Shown piece by piece: positions 35,300 through 47,412 of a DNA stretch of 64,000 nt. Position numbers and translations under genes: made by a program. The stretch is taken from contig WIDE01000090.1 of the NCBI GenBank assembly GCA_015039315.1, positions 37,131 through 101,130 of the forward strand. Reading direction: 5' to 3'. The DNA is from Clavulina sp. PMI_390. Its lineage: Eukaryota; Basidiomycota; Agaricomycetes; Cantharellales; Hydnaceae. Every line of letters begins with the position of its first letter. Positions within the stretch are counted from its first letter, which is position 1. The notes beneath the pieces were generated by a model. That model was not told where the DNA came from. It did not search any database and saw nothing but the letters and a program-made list of their open reading frames with translations.

Positions 35300-37046
35300 T
35301 TAAGCTACAAACTCATACATCCTAACTTCCGCATGAGGTTTCTCTTGCGGTGAAGTGAGGAATATCGACCCTCGCCAGACATTCAAATAAAAATGGAGCA
35401 TATTGCATCCCGATTGGACGCAAGCGATGGGTTTCCCGACCCCAGGTTCAGCAGGCGCAAGTGGTGTCTGCGTGCGCGGGTCACGATTCACAGGACGGAC
35501 GACCCGCGCTCGTAACATGAGCTCTTCATCTTCGATCCAAAAGACAACAAGCCTCCCGCCAAGGAGCAACGCGTCCTTCGAGTTGAATGGGAGGATCGAC
35601 TCGCTGAAGCTTTCTGAAGGGAGAAGCACGCTGAGTGGTGATTGGGGGTTTCCTTGCGGTAGGTGGAGAGAGCCCATGCGGAATAGCCGTGGCTCACTAT
35701 CCTCGCCCCATAGAAAGACGGGAGGATCGGTAGCACCCACTGTAGATGGGGTATCAGGCCACATCAGGAACCTGAGTGAAGCAGGGTGCGAATGGATGTG
35801 CGAAGCTGTAACCGGAACCGGTGATAAGGGGCCTGCGGCGTCTATCTCGGTCGGGCGAGGGTGCAGACGCGGCTGGTATAGTTGGAACTGGGTAGTCCTC
35901 CCTCCCTGGACTACTACACTCAGGTTCACACGCGATTCTTGAGGGGAACGAGACAATGGTTCCACGGTCACGGCAACAACACGAATCTAGTACGCTCAAG
36001 CATCAGGTAGCCATAGGATGACAGACGCACACTCTGGCTCACATTATTGTAGTCGTCGAGGCATTGAAGAGGGAAAGTGCACTCTAGGTCCAGGAAGAGG
36101 TCCCGAACGGTGACACTGCGCGCCCGCCGAGAAGAGAAATATCGCCCATCAGTAGTGTGGAAAAATGGCATTTCGTCGGCCTCTCCGAGGAGCTCCCACT
36201 GTGATGACGGTATGGGACCACTTGCTGCAGTAGGATGACGGAGGTCAACGATCAACCCGTACGCTTTGAACCTGTGTCGTCAAGGAGGGTTTATGAATGA
36301 ACGGTCCAAGATCACATAGACAAAAGATTGACACACTTTTCAGGAGTTTCAAAGCTATAGACAGCCACAAGCCTGTATTTCCCTTCTTCGTTGGTGGGCA
36401 TTGCCTGCAGCGACCAGATCCACATCCAGTTCGAGGGGCTCTCAAAAACATGGAACTGTTTAGGCGTAATCGTTTGTGGTGCCGTTGGGTCCACAATAGC
36501 GCCAAGGTCCCAAAGGACAAGAGTTCCAGAGTTGGACGCGCTAAAGATGAAGCGGCCTCCTGGAATGGACACCAATCCACTAATGCGCTCCGTCGGTGGC
36601 ACATCGGCATTCCGCAATCGCAGTATCCCTTCTTTAAGGCACGAAGGATCCCCAGACGCGAGTTTGTTAAGGAATCGGTATGGGCGCATCGCAGTGAGCT
36701 CCAGCTGCGCCCGATCCATCGTGTTGAGGGGGAAAGTGCATAAAGGGACGTAGTTGCGCATGCATTGCAACTCTAGTATTCGTTTCCACGTGCCTCGCTC
36801 GCGCGAAAGATTATGAAAGAATCGCGAGGCCTATATTTGAGCAGAATTGCTAATACTGTCAGCATACACTGCTATACTGCATAGTGTATAGAGAGTGTGG
36901 CAGGCCACTGCTTGACGTAGAGGACGCACCATTCGTAGGCACAAAACATCTCGAGGATCCTCGAAGTGAGTGAGGACTTCCAGCCAGACATCTCTTCCTA
37001 GCGTGAGGAAGTTTATGGATAATATACCAGCCGGAAAGCGCGCCAT
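35300..37046 (-). CDS. F-box-like/beta-propeller protein, array copy 4 (most diverged)
   Basis: The start is MARFPAGILSINFLTLGRDV, leading into F-box-like WLEVLTHFEDPRDVLCLRMV. Then come ELQCMRNYVPLCTFPLNTMD, RAQLELTAMRPYRFLNKLAS, the propeller-like strand GGRFIFSASNSGTLVLWDLG, and FFHTTDGRYFSSRRARSVTV. The last exon has VNLSVVVQGGRTTQFQLYQP and ends VRMYEFVA. It shares exon order with copies 1-3 but differs most in sequence, so it may be closest to the parent gene or simply the oldest duplicate. The frame is intact. Function is unknown beyond the F-box suggestion. Confidence 0.72.
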
Positions 37047-38073
37047 TGACTAGGAAGTGGGCGGTGCAACTCTATCGAGTCACGAGCGAAACTCCTTGAA
37101 AGCTTCCGATAGCCAGAGCGCAAATTGTGACCCCAGAACGTATGGAAGACAGAATAAAACAGTAAGAGTGTTCCCTAAAGTCCCTGCAGCTTCTTCAAGA
37201 CTCGATCCTGGTCGTGCCGCTTGGCGTATTGTGGTGTCACCCGTCAGATCCCGTGTGAGTCACGCCTTTGCCGAGTCACGCTTGTGGCCAGGTACGATCT
37301 GATGGACTTGCTTTTTGTTTTGGAGCTTTGCAAAAAAAGGTACCCGAGGTGTTCCTTGTGCGCAGTAAATTCTCTACACGAAAATGTCCAAGCGTGAGGC
37401 TGCATGCGCATGCATACATACTCATCTATACCAGAGGCCAAACGATGAATGGCAGCACCTAGCTACCTAGCAAAAAAGCTGTGTGCAGGGACATGAAGAG
37501 GTGCCTGAAAAGAGTCTTCAATGACAAAACGTCAACATGCAAGAGTAATGCGTATGGAAGAGAGGGCCAAAACAAAGTTCATGAGCAGTCTCATAATGTC
37601 AATGGGAGAAAGGCTGCGTGCGTGGTTCTGGGCGCATGTAAAAGGCATGAAATGAGCATGAATGGAGAGGGTTTGCTGCACGCACACAAGTGGCGGCGGG
37701 CGAAGCGAATCAGGGGGTGAAAAGGACGGCTTGGGGGGTGTCAACAAAAGGCTGTCGCCGCCAAGAATGGCAGGACTGGAAGGGAACCAAAACGTTGAAG
37801 AACGAAAAACAAGGGAAACGTGAATAAGAGGAGCATTTTTTAAGGTAGGTAGAAAGTACGATGAGTGGAGAGGGAGAGAGAAAAAATCAATAAACATCCT
37901 GTATGGTTGGTGTGGCAAGGGCATTTACAAAAAAAGTTCAGGTGAGAGAAAAGAAAGGAAGAAAAGAAAATTTGATAATGAAGAGAAAAAGGTTACGATG
38001 CAAGAAGCAAGGCACATGCAAGATTTTCGCTGGTGATTGGGGGAGGGCTGGCAAGCATTTCGACATAGTCGGC
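37047..38073. other. Intergenic between F-box copy 4 and the La-motif gene
   Basis: No gene is supported. The left part is the copy 4 upstream region, with GTGTGAGTCACGCC and CGAGTCACGC words near 37250-37280. The right part is A- and G-rich on the plus strand and probably contains the 3' untranslated region of the La-motif gene. Confidence 0.45.
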
Positions 38074-41000
38074 TTATACCTCCCAGGCTAGGGCTTTGGG
38101 GCCAGTTTCGGGCGAGCTGTGAGGTGATGTGGCGGCTGGAGTGGGCCCAGTCATCGCACTCACACTCCCAGCCGCCGTGCTCGTCGAATTCGACGCATTC
38201 TCATCCTGCTCAGCAGACTCCTCCATGCCATTAAGACCATCCACGCCGCCTTCACCGCCATGCGCCTCTGCGATCGCTCGCAGATTGGACTTTGTGCCGA
38301 GGACAGCTTCAGTCACCTTGGCTTGGATCGTAGCGGCGTCGTCACCCGTAAGCGTGAGGCCTGAAAGCGACGAGGCGAGGGAGTATGCAGCAGCGGACAT
38401 CATATGCTGATGATGCGAGTGTGGGTGGGGTGCGAGAGGATTGGAGTCGGCTTGCGACGGGGGCGACGCCATGGCACTCGTCGTTGTCGAGGGAGGCACA
38501 GTGGTGCTCTGCTGAGCCCCTGGTAGCACAAAGTCCTGCCATCGGCGTTGCGACAGGCGGACTCGAGTTTCCGTCACTTCGAGGAAGGCAGAAAGCAACA
38601 TCGTGTCATGGACGAGGGCAATGTCCTGTGTCAGGTTCTGCATGCGTTTGAAGGAAGCAATCATGGCGATGTCGACCCAACCCTCGCTGTCCATCTGATT
38701 AGATGAAAGAAATCACAAAACACATCATCAGTCCTCGCGCCTTGAAGCACATGGAGCGTGGAACAGACCTGTTGTCTCAAGAACATGTCGTTCACCAGAT
38801 TCTGCATACTGAAGTAGTACTCGATCTATGGATTGAAAGAAAAATCAACACCTCTAACACGACGAGCGCAGATGCTAAATTCAAGCTCACCTGGCCAAGC
38901 AGCCAATACTGCTGTGGATCAACTGCAACCTGCAATTGCGTCACAGGGGCAGGAACAGGAGGCGGTAATGCACCGACCATCCCGTTCTGCGCCGCACCAT
39001 ACCCTCCATTGAGGCCATTCATGACCGCATTGGGATACGGTGGGTATGGCATCTGTCCTGGCATCCCGACACCACCCGCCGCACCGTACCCATACATCCC
39101 CGGACCGCCACCCATGTAGTATCCTCCTCCATAGCCAGCACCTGGGGCAGCGTACCCGACGTACATACCAGTATACGGATCCCACTCGTACCCTGTTGGC
39201 GCATACCCAGCCCCTGGAGCACCAGCAGCGCCACCACCACCACCACCATTCGAGCTACTTGACACGCGCATGCCACTACTAGACTGTTTCTGCTGATAGT
39301 GGTGGTGGTGGTGATGCATACCACCATTAGCAGGAGGTCCGCTCATCGAGCGTTGTCCCGACGCATAGTTGTTGTTGGACGTCGAGGCACTACGACTATG
39401 TTGTCCGCCTCCTACCCGCTGATTCCGTCCATTGGTAGCGCCACCACCGGGACGACGGCCACCGAGACCGCCCATACCTCCTACAGACTGGTTCGACTGG
39501 CGATAGGGAATGTGACCATTCGTGTTTTCGGACATTGAGCCTCGCCGACTATTCGATGACGTTCGTGTCATCGGCCCAGCACCACCTTGTCGCCGACCAC
39601 CATACCCACTCATGTGAGAAGAAGACCCGGCAGACGAGGCCGAAGGAGGGGCAGGCGTGGGGGCATCAAACGTGCCAAACTCGACAGCTGGCTGAGTCGG
39701 CTTCCAAGTATCAAGCATGAGGCTACTCCGCTTGCCGTCAATCGTGAACCAGCCCTCTGCGTCCTGGCCGAGCGCCGCGGCTGGTATCGTTGATGGAACA
39801 TCTTTTGTAGAGTCGAACGCGTTCTGAGCAGACGACGATGCGAATGATGATGTTGAGGGATTTTCAGCTTGAGGAATGGCAACTTTGCCCCGCTGCTTCG
39901 TCATCCTCTCGAACGGCCCATTGGGACCAAACATGCTCGGGCTCGGGGGGCTGCCCATAGGGAGCTCGCCGAGAGTTGCGCCAGCAGTACCATTGGGTAA
40001 TGTCCCTAGATGAAGCTTGGGCGTCGAGTTGACTGGCAAACGCTGCGGGAATGACCCGAATAGGGGGCCATTGGCATTGATGTCTGAGGACAACGCCTTT
40101 GGAGAGATCCAGCCGGTCACGGGAAGGGACTTGGCTGGTGCTGGGCGTCGATGATACTGATGCTGATGCTGAGCGGCAGGATGCATAGTGGTAGCCTGAG
40201 TGGGACGTTCCGGAAGAGGGTGAGTTTGCGGGGTGGGAGGGAGATGGGAGTGACGATGAGCGGCAGTGGAGTGCGAAGAGTTACGAGGGATGCCATTCGA
40301 GTTGGCATGTGGGTTCGGAACGGACGCGGAGGAGTGGGGATGAGTCGATTGCGCTGTCATAGTATGTGATTGCACATCGTCATGTGCACCTTGACGAGAT
40401 GGGCTCGAGCGCAAGGACTGCGCCGGGTTAGATGGGCTCGATTGTGGTCTTGGGCCCTGTCCCTTGCCATTACGAGGTTGGCGATTGGGCGTGACGCGGT
40501 TGGCATCGAAGACTGCTTGGAGTTCAGCAGGCGGCATCGGCACCCACTTGGTTTTCTCTATAGCATAGGGTATATGCGCGACATGCATAACAGGTGTGAT
40601 TGGTTCCCCCGAAGACAAACGCAAGAGGTCAGTACATGCAAGGGTTTGGGGCAGCAATAGGCTTTCCCATTGTCACTGTGTCTGGACACGAGACGACGAG
40701 AAAGTCAAATAGAGGGAAGGAGACAATACCTTTTTTCTGCAAATTTGAAGCTGGGGCAGCACGGTCACCGATCTCCTTTTCAACGCGTCCTCCAGGCGCC
40801 GCAGGCTGTGAGACTGTTTCGCGGACATCAGGCCACGCGGTGGCATCGTCGAGTTGAGGGGGGAGGCTGTGGTCAGTCGCGAGGGCGCTGCCGTGCGCCT
40901 TGGGCTTTGAGCGCGATGACGAGCGCGACATGGCCGCTGAGGACGAGCCCGTCGAGGTGCCGTTGGATTTGGTAGGCTCAGAAGAGAGCTGAGTGGTTTG

Positions 41001-41375
41001 CGTAGCAGATGGACGTTGGGATTGGGAGCGAGTGGCCCAGACGTTGGTTGGAGCAGCAGCAGGAACGGCACCAGCAGCGGTCGTGTGCACACTCGCAGCG
41101 GTGGCGGACGGCGACGATGACGATGAATGAGACACTGACGAGCCATGCAGGGGAGAGGCGTTCACGGCGCCCCCGTTGGGAGCATTTTTCGTCGCGAGAG
41201 GCATCGACTCTGCAGTCGTGGTCGTGGTCAAAGGAGGAGACGGTGGGTGGGGATGGGAAGAAGAAGCTTGTGCGGTGGCAACGCTTGCACTGCCAGCTTC
41301 CACAACAAACGCAGCTTTTCCGGTATGCACAACATCACTGACAACATCGCGGGGAGTGTTGACTGCAACGTCCAT
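38074..41375 (-). CDS. La-related protein (LARP1/Slf1/Sro9 type)
   Basis: RNA-binding protein of the La-related group; fungal and animal relatives bind mRNAs and ribosome-associated messages. The start MDVAVNTPRDVVSDVVHTGK is the first ATG with a likely context; the frame is open to an ATG at 41705. A long disordered, Ser/Thr/Pro-rich N-terminal half follows, with the conserved KTKWVPMPPAELQAVFDANR after the first intron. Gly/Tyr/Met-rich low-complexity sequence, including a six-histidine run, precedes the La motif: QQYWLLGQ, then EYYFSMQNLVNDMFLRQQ and MDSEGWVDIAMIASFKRMQN. It ends with a short Ser/Thr-rich tail, ALAWEV. The La motif lies near the C-terminus, as in Slf1 and Sro9, and no DM15 region of animal LARP1 was seen. 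Four exons; about 980 residues. Confidence 0.88.
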
Positions 41376-41944
41376 ATTGTGGAAACTTTGTTGGCAGATG
41401 GGATGGGATTCAGAGCCAGCAGCAGCAGACGAGAGAGGGCGAAAAATCGCGCAGAAAAATGAGGCTAATTCAAGCAGCAGACGCAAGCGGCGCAAAGACC
41501 AGTGATGCTGGGCCTGCACTCGATCTTTTAGCTCGGTTTTTCCTTGGTTAAGGTGCGTGCTGCAGCCACAGCACACGAGTCCTGAGATGGGTTTGTGGGA
41601 GTAAGAGACAAGCGCAAATGGGGACGAGTGTGACACTCTCTGTTCAAATTGCAACTGTATGTGAACTACTGCCAGTAACAGTGACCGACTGGACTGCATC
41701 GCCAATTCCCGGAGCCGGAGCCGCCACAGTGCCTCTCCCCCCCACCGCCGCCCAAGTCATAGTCATGTTTCCCTCGCAAGATCACCACCGAATCATCAGG
41801 AAAAACTACACAGGTTTGATAGATCTCAGGGGCAATTACAGTACACAGCCAAAATCATAGCCTCCTTTTTTGTTTATACAAGTCTGTCAATGTCATTCTA
41901 GGAAACTCACAACTCGCGCGCGCGTCACTTCCAGTTATTCCAGC
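41376..41944. other. Upstream region of the La-motif gene and 3' flank of the beta-glucosidase gene
   Basis: The left part must contain the 5' leader of the La-motif gene, in which its frame stays open without a stop for 330 nt. The right part holds the beta-glucosidase 3' end. No separate gene is seen. Confidence 0.45.
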
Positions 41945-44900
41945 TCAGATCCACGAGAACGTCTCTGTAAGCTCGAGCGGCAATGTTGCCTCAATCTTCT
42001 CGCTTGTCGGGCCCACCCGCACCTCGAAAGCGCCCGCCTCTGCCACCCACCGCCCGACATCCAAGTGGTCATCGAAGAACGCTAGAGAGATGCGATCCAG
42101 CGTGACGGTGACTGTCTCAGAGGCGCCGGGTTCTAGAAGCTTGGTCTTGGCAAACGCCTTGAGCTCTTGAGGCGGGCGCTGAAGCGAAGAGGCCACGTCG
42201 TGCACGTAGAACTGTACAACCTCGCGGCCAGGGAGCTTGCCAATATTGGCAATCGTTACGGAAACAGTGACCTCGCCGTTCGGAGCAATCGTCTTGGACG
42301 AAATCTTAGCGTCAGAGTACCTGAACTGCGTGTAGCTAGATATCGTGAAATTTATGTTAGCATTTATTTCACGCTTTGGGGGTGGAACCGCGTACCTCAG
42401 GCCAGCTCCGAAGGGGAACAGAACCGGCTTCTTCGTCGCCTGGTAGTGTCTGTATCCAACAAAGATGCCTTCCCCTGAATATTCGAGAAACCGCAGATCA
42501 AATCAGTCATACTTCTCCGATGTATCCGTTGATGGGCCACCACATACCGTAATAAACTAAATAGCACGGAACAGGTCGGAGCAAGTCAGTTCATGCTCTC
42601 CTCCATTAGGGTATACAGGATGCAGTCAGCTCACCTTTTCCGTTCTCTCCAGGGAAATTCAAATAGCTCGGGTTATCCTCTAAGCGTATCGGGAAGGAAA
42701 GTGGCAGGCGGCTTGAAGGGTTCACCTTGCCCAGCACAACGTCGGCGATACCGTAACCTACAGCATTGCCACCATAGAAGGCTTGGACAATAGCCGGAGC
42801 AGAGCGGGCCCAAGGCATCTCAATAGGTGTTCCAGACTGAACGACGACTATCATGTCATGGAGAAGGGTTGTGAGGATATAGTAGCGGAAAACATAAAAT
42901 GCACAGAAGCATATTGACGCACCAGCTGTGTGAGGATTGGCTTTAACGACAGCGGCCGCGAGCGCATCCGAGTTTCCAGGAAGGTTCATGTGGCTGCGAT
43001 CATAGGCCTCAGACTCGAAATCTAACCATCACGGCCAATAATTAACTCCCTAGTTCACTTTATCCAAGGAAATAGAATGTCATACCTCCGTTCAGGCCCA
43101 CGACGAGCACGACAGCATCAACGCCCTTGGCGACCTCCACGGCCTCAGCAATGAACTCCTCTGGAGTCTTCGCAGGCGCAACACCGAATCGCACACCTCC
43201 GCGATGGTTTGGCGTGATCGTCCCTGCCATCTGGCCTTGCCTGGACTGGTACTGGTAACGCACGAGCACTTCATAAGCGGTATTGGCTGTGAGTTCAATT
43301 ATCCCTGTCTCTTCAAGAGAGCCACTAGGGGAGATGGAGAGATCGTGATAATCTTGAAAGGACAGTGCAGGAATCGACATTTAAAAGAATGAGACATACG
43401 TGTTGAAGAATAGCTCTCCTGGGATAGGGTTCGTTGAGTTATCAATGATCTTCCTACATGGCACAGTTCAAAGATCAGCACAGGTTTAGATGGCAGAGGG
43501 CAGAGTCGACTCACTTTCCGTTGACGTAGAGATCCGCGAATCCACAGCTGGCCAACCCAAACTCGTACTTGCTCGTCGCCTCAGGTGTGAAGGTACCCTT
43601 CAACTCAGCCCAGCAGTTAATCGCGAGACCAGTCGACAGATCGAGGCCGTCCTGGAGGAACATATTCGTCGTAGCGCTAGAAGGCGCGTACGATTAGAGA
43701 GATGAAAGAAAGATCGAGTGTCAAATCCTTGAACAAGCGGAAAAAAAGACTAAGGTGGAGGAATCAATAGACTATCTCACCTCGTCGAGAAAAGCACAGG
43801 CTTGGCGTCTGTATTCTTGAGTGGGTCGACGTTGTACCAGTAACAATCCACACCGGGCTTCCCATCTTTCCTCTTCAGCTCAGGGCCCTGTTTATGGGAC
43901 GAGGAGAAGAGTCACGGAGATCGTAAGTCCCCCTATTACTCGAGGTTTGGGTTGAAGAGGTTCGGGCACTCACGAACAAGGGAGCCCACTTGTGCGCATT
44001 GCCGCCCCTAGCATACTCGACCTTAATATCCTGTCCCTTGAAAATCTCTTTCGCCACCTCCACGACGGCATCGAATGGGGTGACAGTGTACGAGGGCCGG
44101 AGAGCAGCGCTCCCTCCACCAGAGATGACAGCCGCCTTGGCATCAGGCCCGATCAAGGCAATGCTCTTGATCGGTTTGCTTGCGTATGTGGGATTTGTGG
44201 GCGCAAATGGCAGGACATTGCCCTCGTTCTTCAGGAGGACCACACCGGCCTGCAGAAGAAAATTGAGGAAGGGAAGCGTTCAGTACAATCTATGGAAGCA
44301 GAGCTACGGCACAATATGATAGGCTAGAATTCGTACTCACATCAGCAGCTTCGCGCAACAGAGAGCGGACCTCGGGGGTATCAACTAACTCCTCGTTGGC
44401 GTCTTCGGGTACACCACTCGATTGGACCTCGTTGACCAATTGCAGAATCTATCCGCGGAATCCATTCATTAATACTTGTAACACACATCCAGGGAAACGG
44501 CAAGACCTACGTTTCGCACGCGATTGTTCAGATCATGCTCAAATACCTTCTGGGCTGATAGAGCTCTTGAGAGGACTGCACCTCTTGCCACTGCTGGGCC
44601 GGGCATCTCAATGTCCAGACCAGCACGAACACTCTCGCTGGCCGAATAGGTACCAAACCAGTCGCTCATGACCATACCCTTCCATCCCCATTCCTCGCGA
44701 AGGACTTGGGTGAGAAGGAAAGGGTTCTCAGAACAGTGAAGGCCGCTCAGACGGTTGTAGGACGTCATAAGAGCCCATGGGGGCGAAGAAGTGAGGGAGG
44801 GGCGGACGCAGAGCTCGAAGGGACGCAGGTAGATTTCGCGGAGAGCGCGAGCGGATACTTCGGCTAAGGATGAGTAGGAATACGATACAGGAATCAGTGG

Positions 44901-45804
44901 CCAGTTTCTACTTCAATTTATTGGATTCTAACACTCACATGACATGCTCATCCTCTAAATGTGAGAAGGGCTTGATATAAGTATATCTCGAACAAGAACG
45001 CCAAGCACTGACCTCAAATTCTTGATCATTCGCAACCTAATGTGGAAGAATTTAGATTTACTGCCTTTCGATCTGTCGCTTGAGCTAAGGCTCACGTAAT
45101 GCTTGGGTGTGGCCGCAACACCTTCTTCTTGCAGTCCAGTGATGTAGGCTCGAGCAAGCAGACCGCTGAGAAGAGGATCCTCACTGTAGCTCTCGAAGCC
45201 TCGACCCCCAAGCGGAGAACGCTGGATGTTGATAGTAGGGCCGAGGAGGATGTGGGTACCCTTAGCCTTTGCTTCCACACCAAGGGCGCGACCAATTCGC
45301 GTCACCAGTTCTGTGTCGAAGGATGCTCCAAGACCGGTCGCAGCTGGGAAGCACGACGAAGGGATACCTGAGCAATTTTACAGTGATTATTCAGTATGTG
45401 ATGAGTCAATATAGCCCTATTGAGCTCTTATGGGGAGAAGATTACTCACCCTCATAGAAGCGCGTTCCTCTGACACCGTTTGGTCCATCGGACATGCTAC
45501 ATCGCCGCGTTTAGCGCCATCGGCTTGGTCAATTTTCAAGAATATAGGGTGACGAACCGAAGGGATGGGATTCCGAGACGACTTATGGGCGTAGAGTGCC
45601 ACTAAACGTGGGAGAATCGGCCGATGTACCCAATGTGAAGGACAGACAAGGGTTGAGAAGTGTTGGGACGAGAGATAAAATGGCCATTCGTACCATATCT
45701 AGACCAGCCAGCAGAGCAACCTTTTCCGCAGATGACAGCTTTGAGATAACATCGTCGATGTTCAGTTTCTCGAATGGACGAGGATTGTTGACGGGAGCAG
45801 CCAT
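41945..45804 (-). CDS. GH3 beta-glucosidase with PA14 insert, intracellular type
   Basis: Hydrolyses beta-glucosides from the non-reducing end. It starts [20 protein letters not shown] with no signal peptide, so it is probably cytosolic. The (beta/alpha)8 part has [40 protein letters not shown] and the nucleophile aspartate in [20 protein letters not shown]. The second domain opens with [17 protein letters not shown]14 insert follows, with [20 protein letters not shown] and [20 protein letters not shown]. Next are [12 protein letters not shown] and the D-x-E-x-E-x-YDR acid/base region, then [20 protein letters not shown] and [17 protein letters not shown]. The C-terminal fibronectin-III-like domain includes [20 protein letters not shown] and ends LTETFSWI. 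More than a dozen short introns and one 16-nt exon are inferred. All catalytic residues seem present; length is about 850 residues. Confidence 0.92.
44939..44954 (-). other. 16-nt micro-exon in the beta-glucosidase gene
   Basis: AGGATGAGCATGTCAT on the minus strand sits between TTTAG and GTGAGTG. It supplies the RMSM part of [20 protein letters not shown], a conserved GH3 motif, and restores the frame between neighbouring exons. Inferred from splice signals and the motif. Confidence 0.7.
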
Positions 45805-46110
45805 CGTGGGCTCTAGGGGTAGGATGGTGTCTAAACAGCGAAAGAAAACAATTAGGAAGGCCGCTGTGAGAATAATAACACCTGATACATATCAAATAGA
45901 CCTGCCTCTAGGTATCGATCGAGGAGAGGGTGAAGAGATACTGGGGGCGGGGAGTGGAGATACGCCTTATATGTGTTTCGGGCTATATGTGATATTACTA
46001 CGATCACAGACGCGGCCGAAGATACTCCGCCAGCCTAACTATTTTACCCCACAGCCCGACGCATGACCATGAGCCCGCGTCCGCATGTAGTGCCCAAGAA
46101 CATAAACCTT

Positions 46111-46120
46111 CATCCGGATG
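46111..46120. promoter_or_regulatory. Perfect 10-bp palindrome
   Basis: CATCCGGATG is a perfect palindrome containing CCGG, 31 bp from a second palindrome in the same promoter region. It could be a site for a dimeric regulator such as a Zn2Cys6 protein, but that is a guess from symmetry only. Confidence 0.35.
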
Positions 46121-46141
46121 AATCTCGGACAAATCGGAGCT

Positions 46142-46165
46142 GTGTCACTTATAACGTGACACGTG
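46142..46165. promoter_or_regulatory. Inverted repeat GTGTCAC-7-GTGACAC with overlapping CACGTG
   Basis: Two 7-bp arms, GTGTCAC at 46142-46148 and GTGACAC at 46156-46162, flank TTATAAC. The right arm overlaps CACGTG (46160-46165), the core site for bHLH regulators. The location midway between the beta-glucosidase and CBS genes suggests a shared regulatory site. Confidence 0.5.
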
Positions 46166-46498
46166 ACTCGCGCACGCAAGATCGTTCGACCATTGCAGTC
46201 ATTGTCGAGGAATATCGACTCCCCCAAGCAATATGTGCGTTCATCTAAAGTAGTTAATAAACTACAGGCTGTTATCTGTGCTTCACGTGGACCCAAGCCT
46301 GATTTTCTTCTCGCTTTCTATCCTAGACTTGACGCCGAGCCTGTTCTACTGACAAGACGGGCGCAATCCCGAAGACATTTACCTTGTGGGAAGCCGCATA
46401 TTGCGATAATTAATTTCTTGGGCATCATAGCTTGAGCGATTATCCTTTCAATTCAAGAAACTATCGCCGCCGACGTGCAATTCGCAAAGCATTGTCTC

Positions 46499-47317
46499 AT
46501 GACCTCTGTGGCACAATCTCCTCCGTCAATCCCTATCACTGCCCCGGCAACTGCCTCCCCTCAAGCTACAACTGCTTCGACTATGCCTGTCGCCGATAAA
46601 TATCGTGGCGCCGTCGTGGAGGTGAGTTTTCTCTAACGATCCGCCTCTGATCTCGCGGTGCTGAATCGCTATCTCTCTTCTTCCCGCCGTTCATCCCTGT
46701 TGCTTTCTTGATGCCTTGGGTGGGTGAGCTTACAGGATATGCAACTCCCGCCCGCATTTTCTCTCCCAGATACCGAGCGGATCGGGAAGGCGATTGAGCT
46801 AGCATACGATCGAGATTTCTCACACATCCCGTAAGTGATGGCACTTTCTGTCCCATTCTGCTCTCAAGTCTGTTTTCCAACTCAGTGTTCTGTCCCGGGA
46901 ACGGCGACCGCTGGGCTACATTGATGTTGCGGAATTGAAGAAACAGTGGGAAGCAGGAAAAGCGTCCCCAGTGAGTGCTACCCTGATTGCTTGCCCTTCT
47001 TCAAGTCAGGGCGGACGCTCATCGGATTTGCGGCCCCTACCACAGGATGATCCTATTCTAAGCTACATGATCAAATTTAAAAGAGCTAAGGGTACAGACT
47101 ACACGCTGATCACGCCTACGTCTCCCCTCCTCGAATTGGAGCATTTCCTAAACGACAACATCTTCGCTCTTGGTGCGTCCGAATTGTTTGGTCAATCCTA
47201 TGAAACACTCATCGTTCTTCTTCTCGTACCACAGTGACTGATCAGTCCCGAAAATTCGTGCTCGCAGTTGCGACTCGACATGACCTCGACAACTTCGTGT
47301 CGCGCCGCGGCTTCTGA
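46499..47317 (+). CDS. CBS-domain protein
   Basis: Small protein built from two CBS motifs, a Bateman-type module that binds adenosyl ligands in many families. It starts MTSVAQSPPSIPITAPATAS, a disordered lead, then KYRGAVVEDMQLPPAFSLPD. The first CBS unit contains KAIELAYDRDFSHIPVLSRE and RRPLGYIDVAELKKQWEAGK. The second has PILSYMIKFKRAKGTDYTLI, TPLLELEHFL-type strands and FALVTDQSRKFVLAVATRHD before the end LDNFVSRRGF. Five exons splice in frame with short introns; the product is about 190 residues. It is the usual length for the fungal stand-alone CBS proteins, whose function is unsettled. Its 3' end lies 95 bp from the convergent RBR gene. Confidence 0.88.
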
Positions 47318-47412
47318 TGTCTCTATCTTGGGTCCATTGTGTATTATCTGTTTTATCCTTCAACAGGAATAATAAGATCGCTTTTTCTTGGTGTATGTCA
47401 ACACCACCTACA

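Larger units (their letters stand above)
45805..46498. other. Divergent intergenic region, beta-glucosidase / CBS protein
   Basis: Nearly 700 bp separate two divergent start codons. It holds a conspicuous palindrome with an overlapping CACGTG and a second 10-bp palindrome, listed separately. No gene is seen. Confidence 0.5.

Noticed and set aside
38792..40657. Very long minus-strand frame considered as a stand-alone gene
   Set aside because: It is the main exon of the La-motif gene read through an intron at its 5' end; the true upstream exon joins at KTKWVPMPP.
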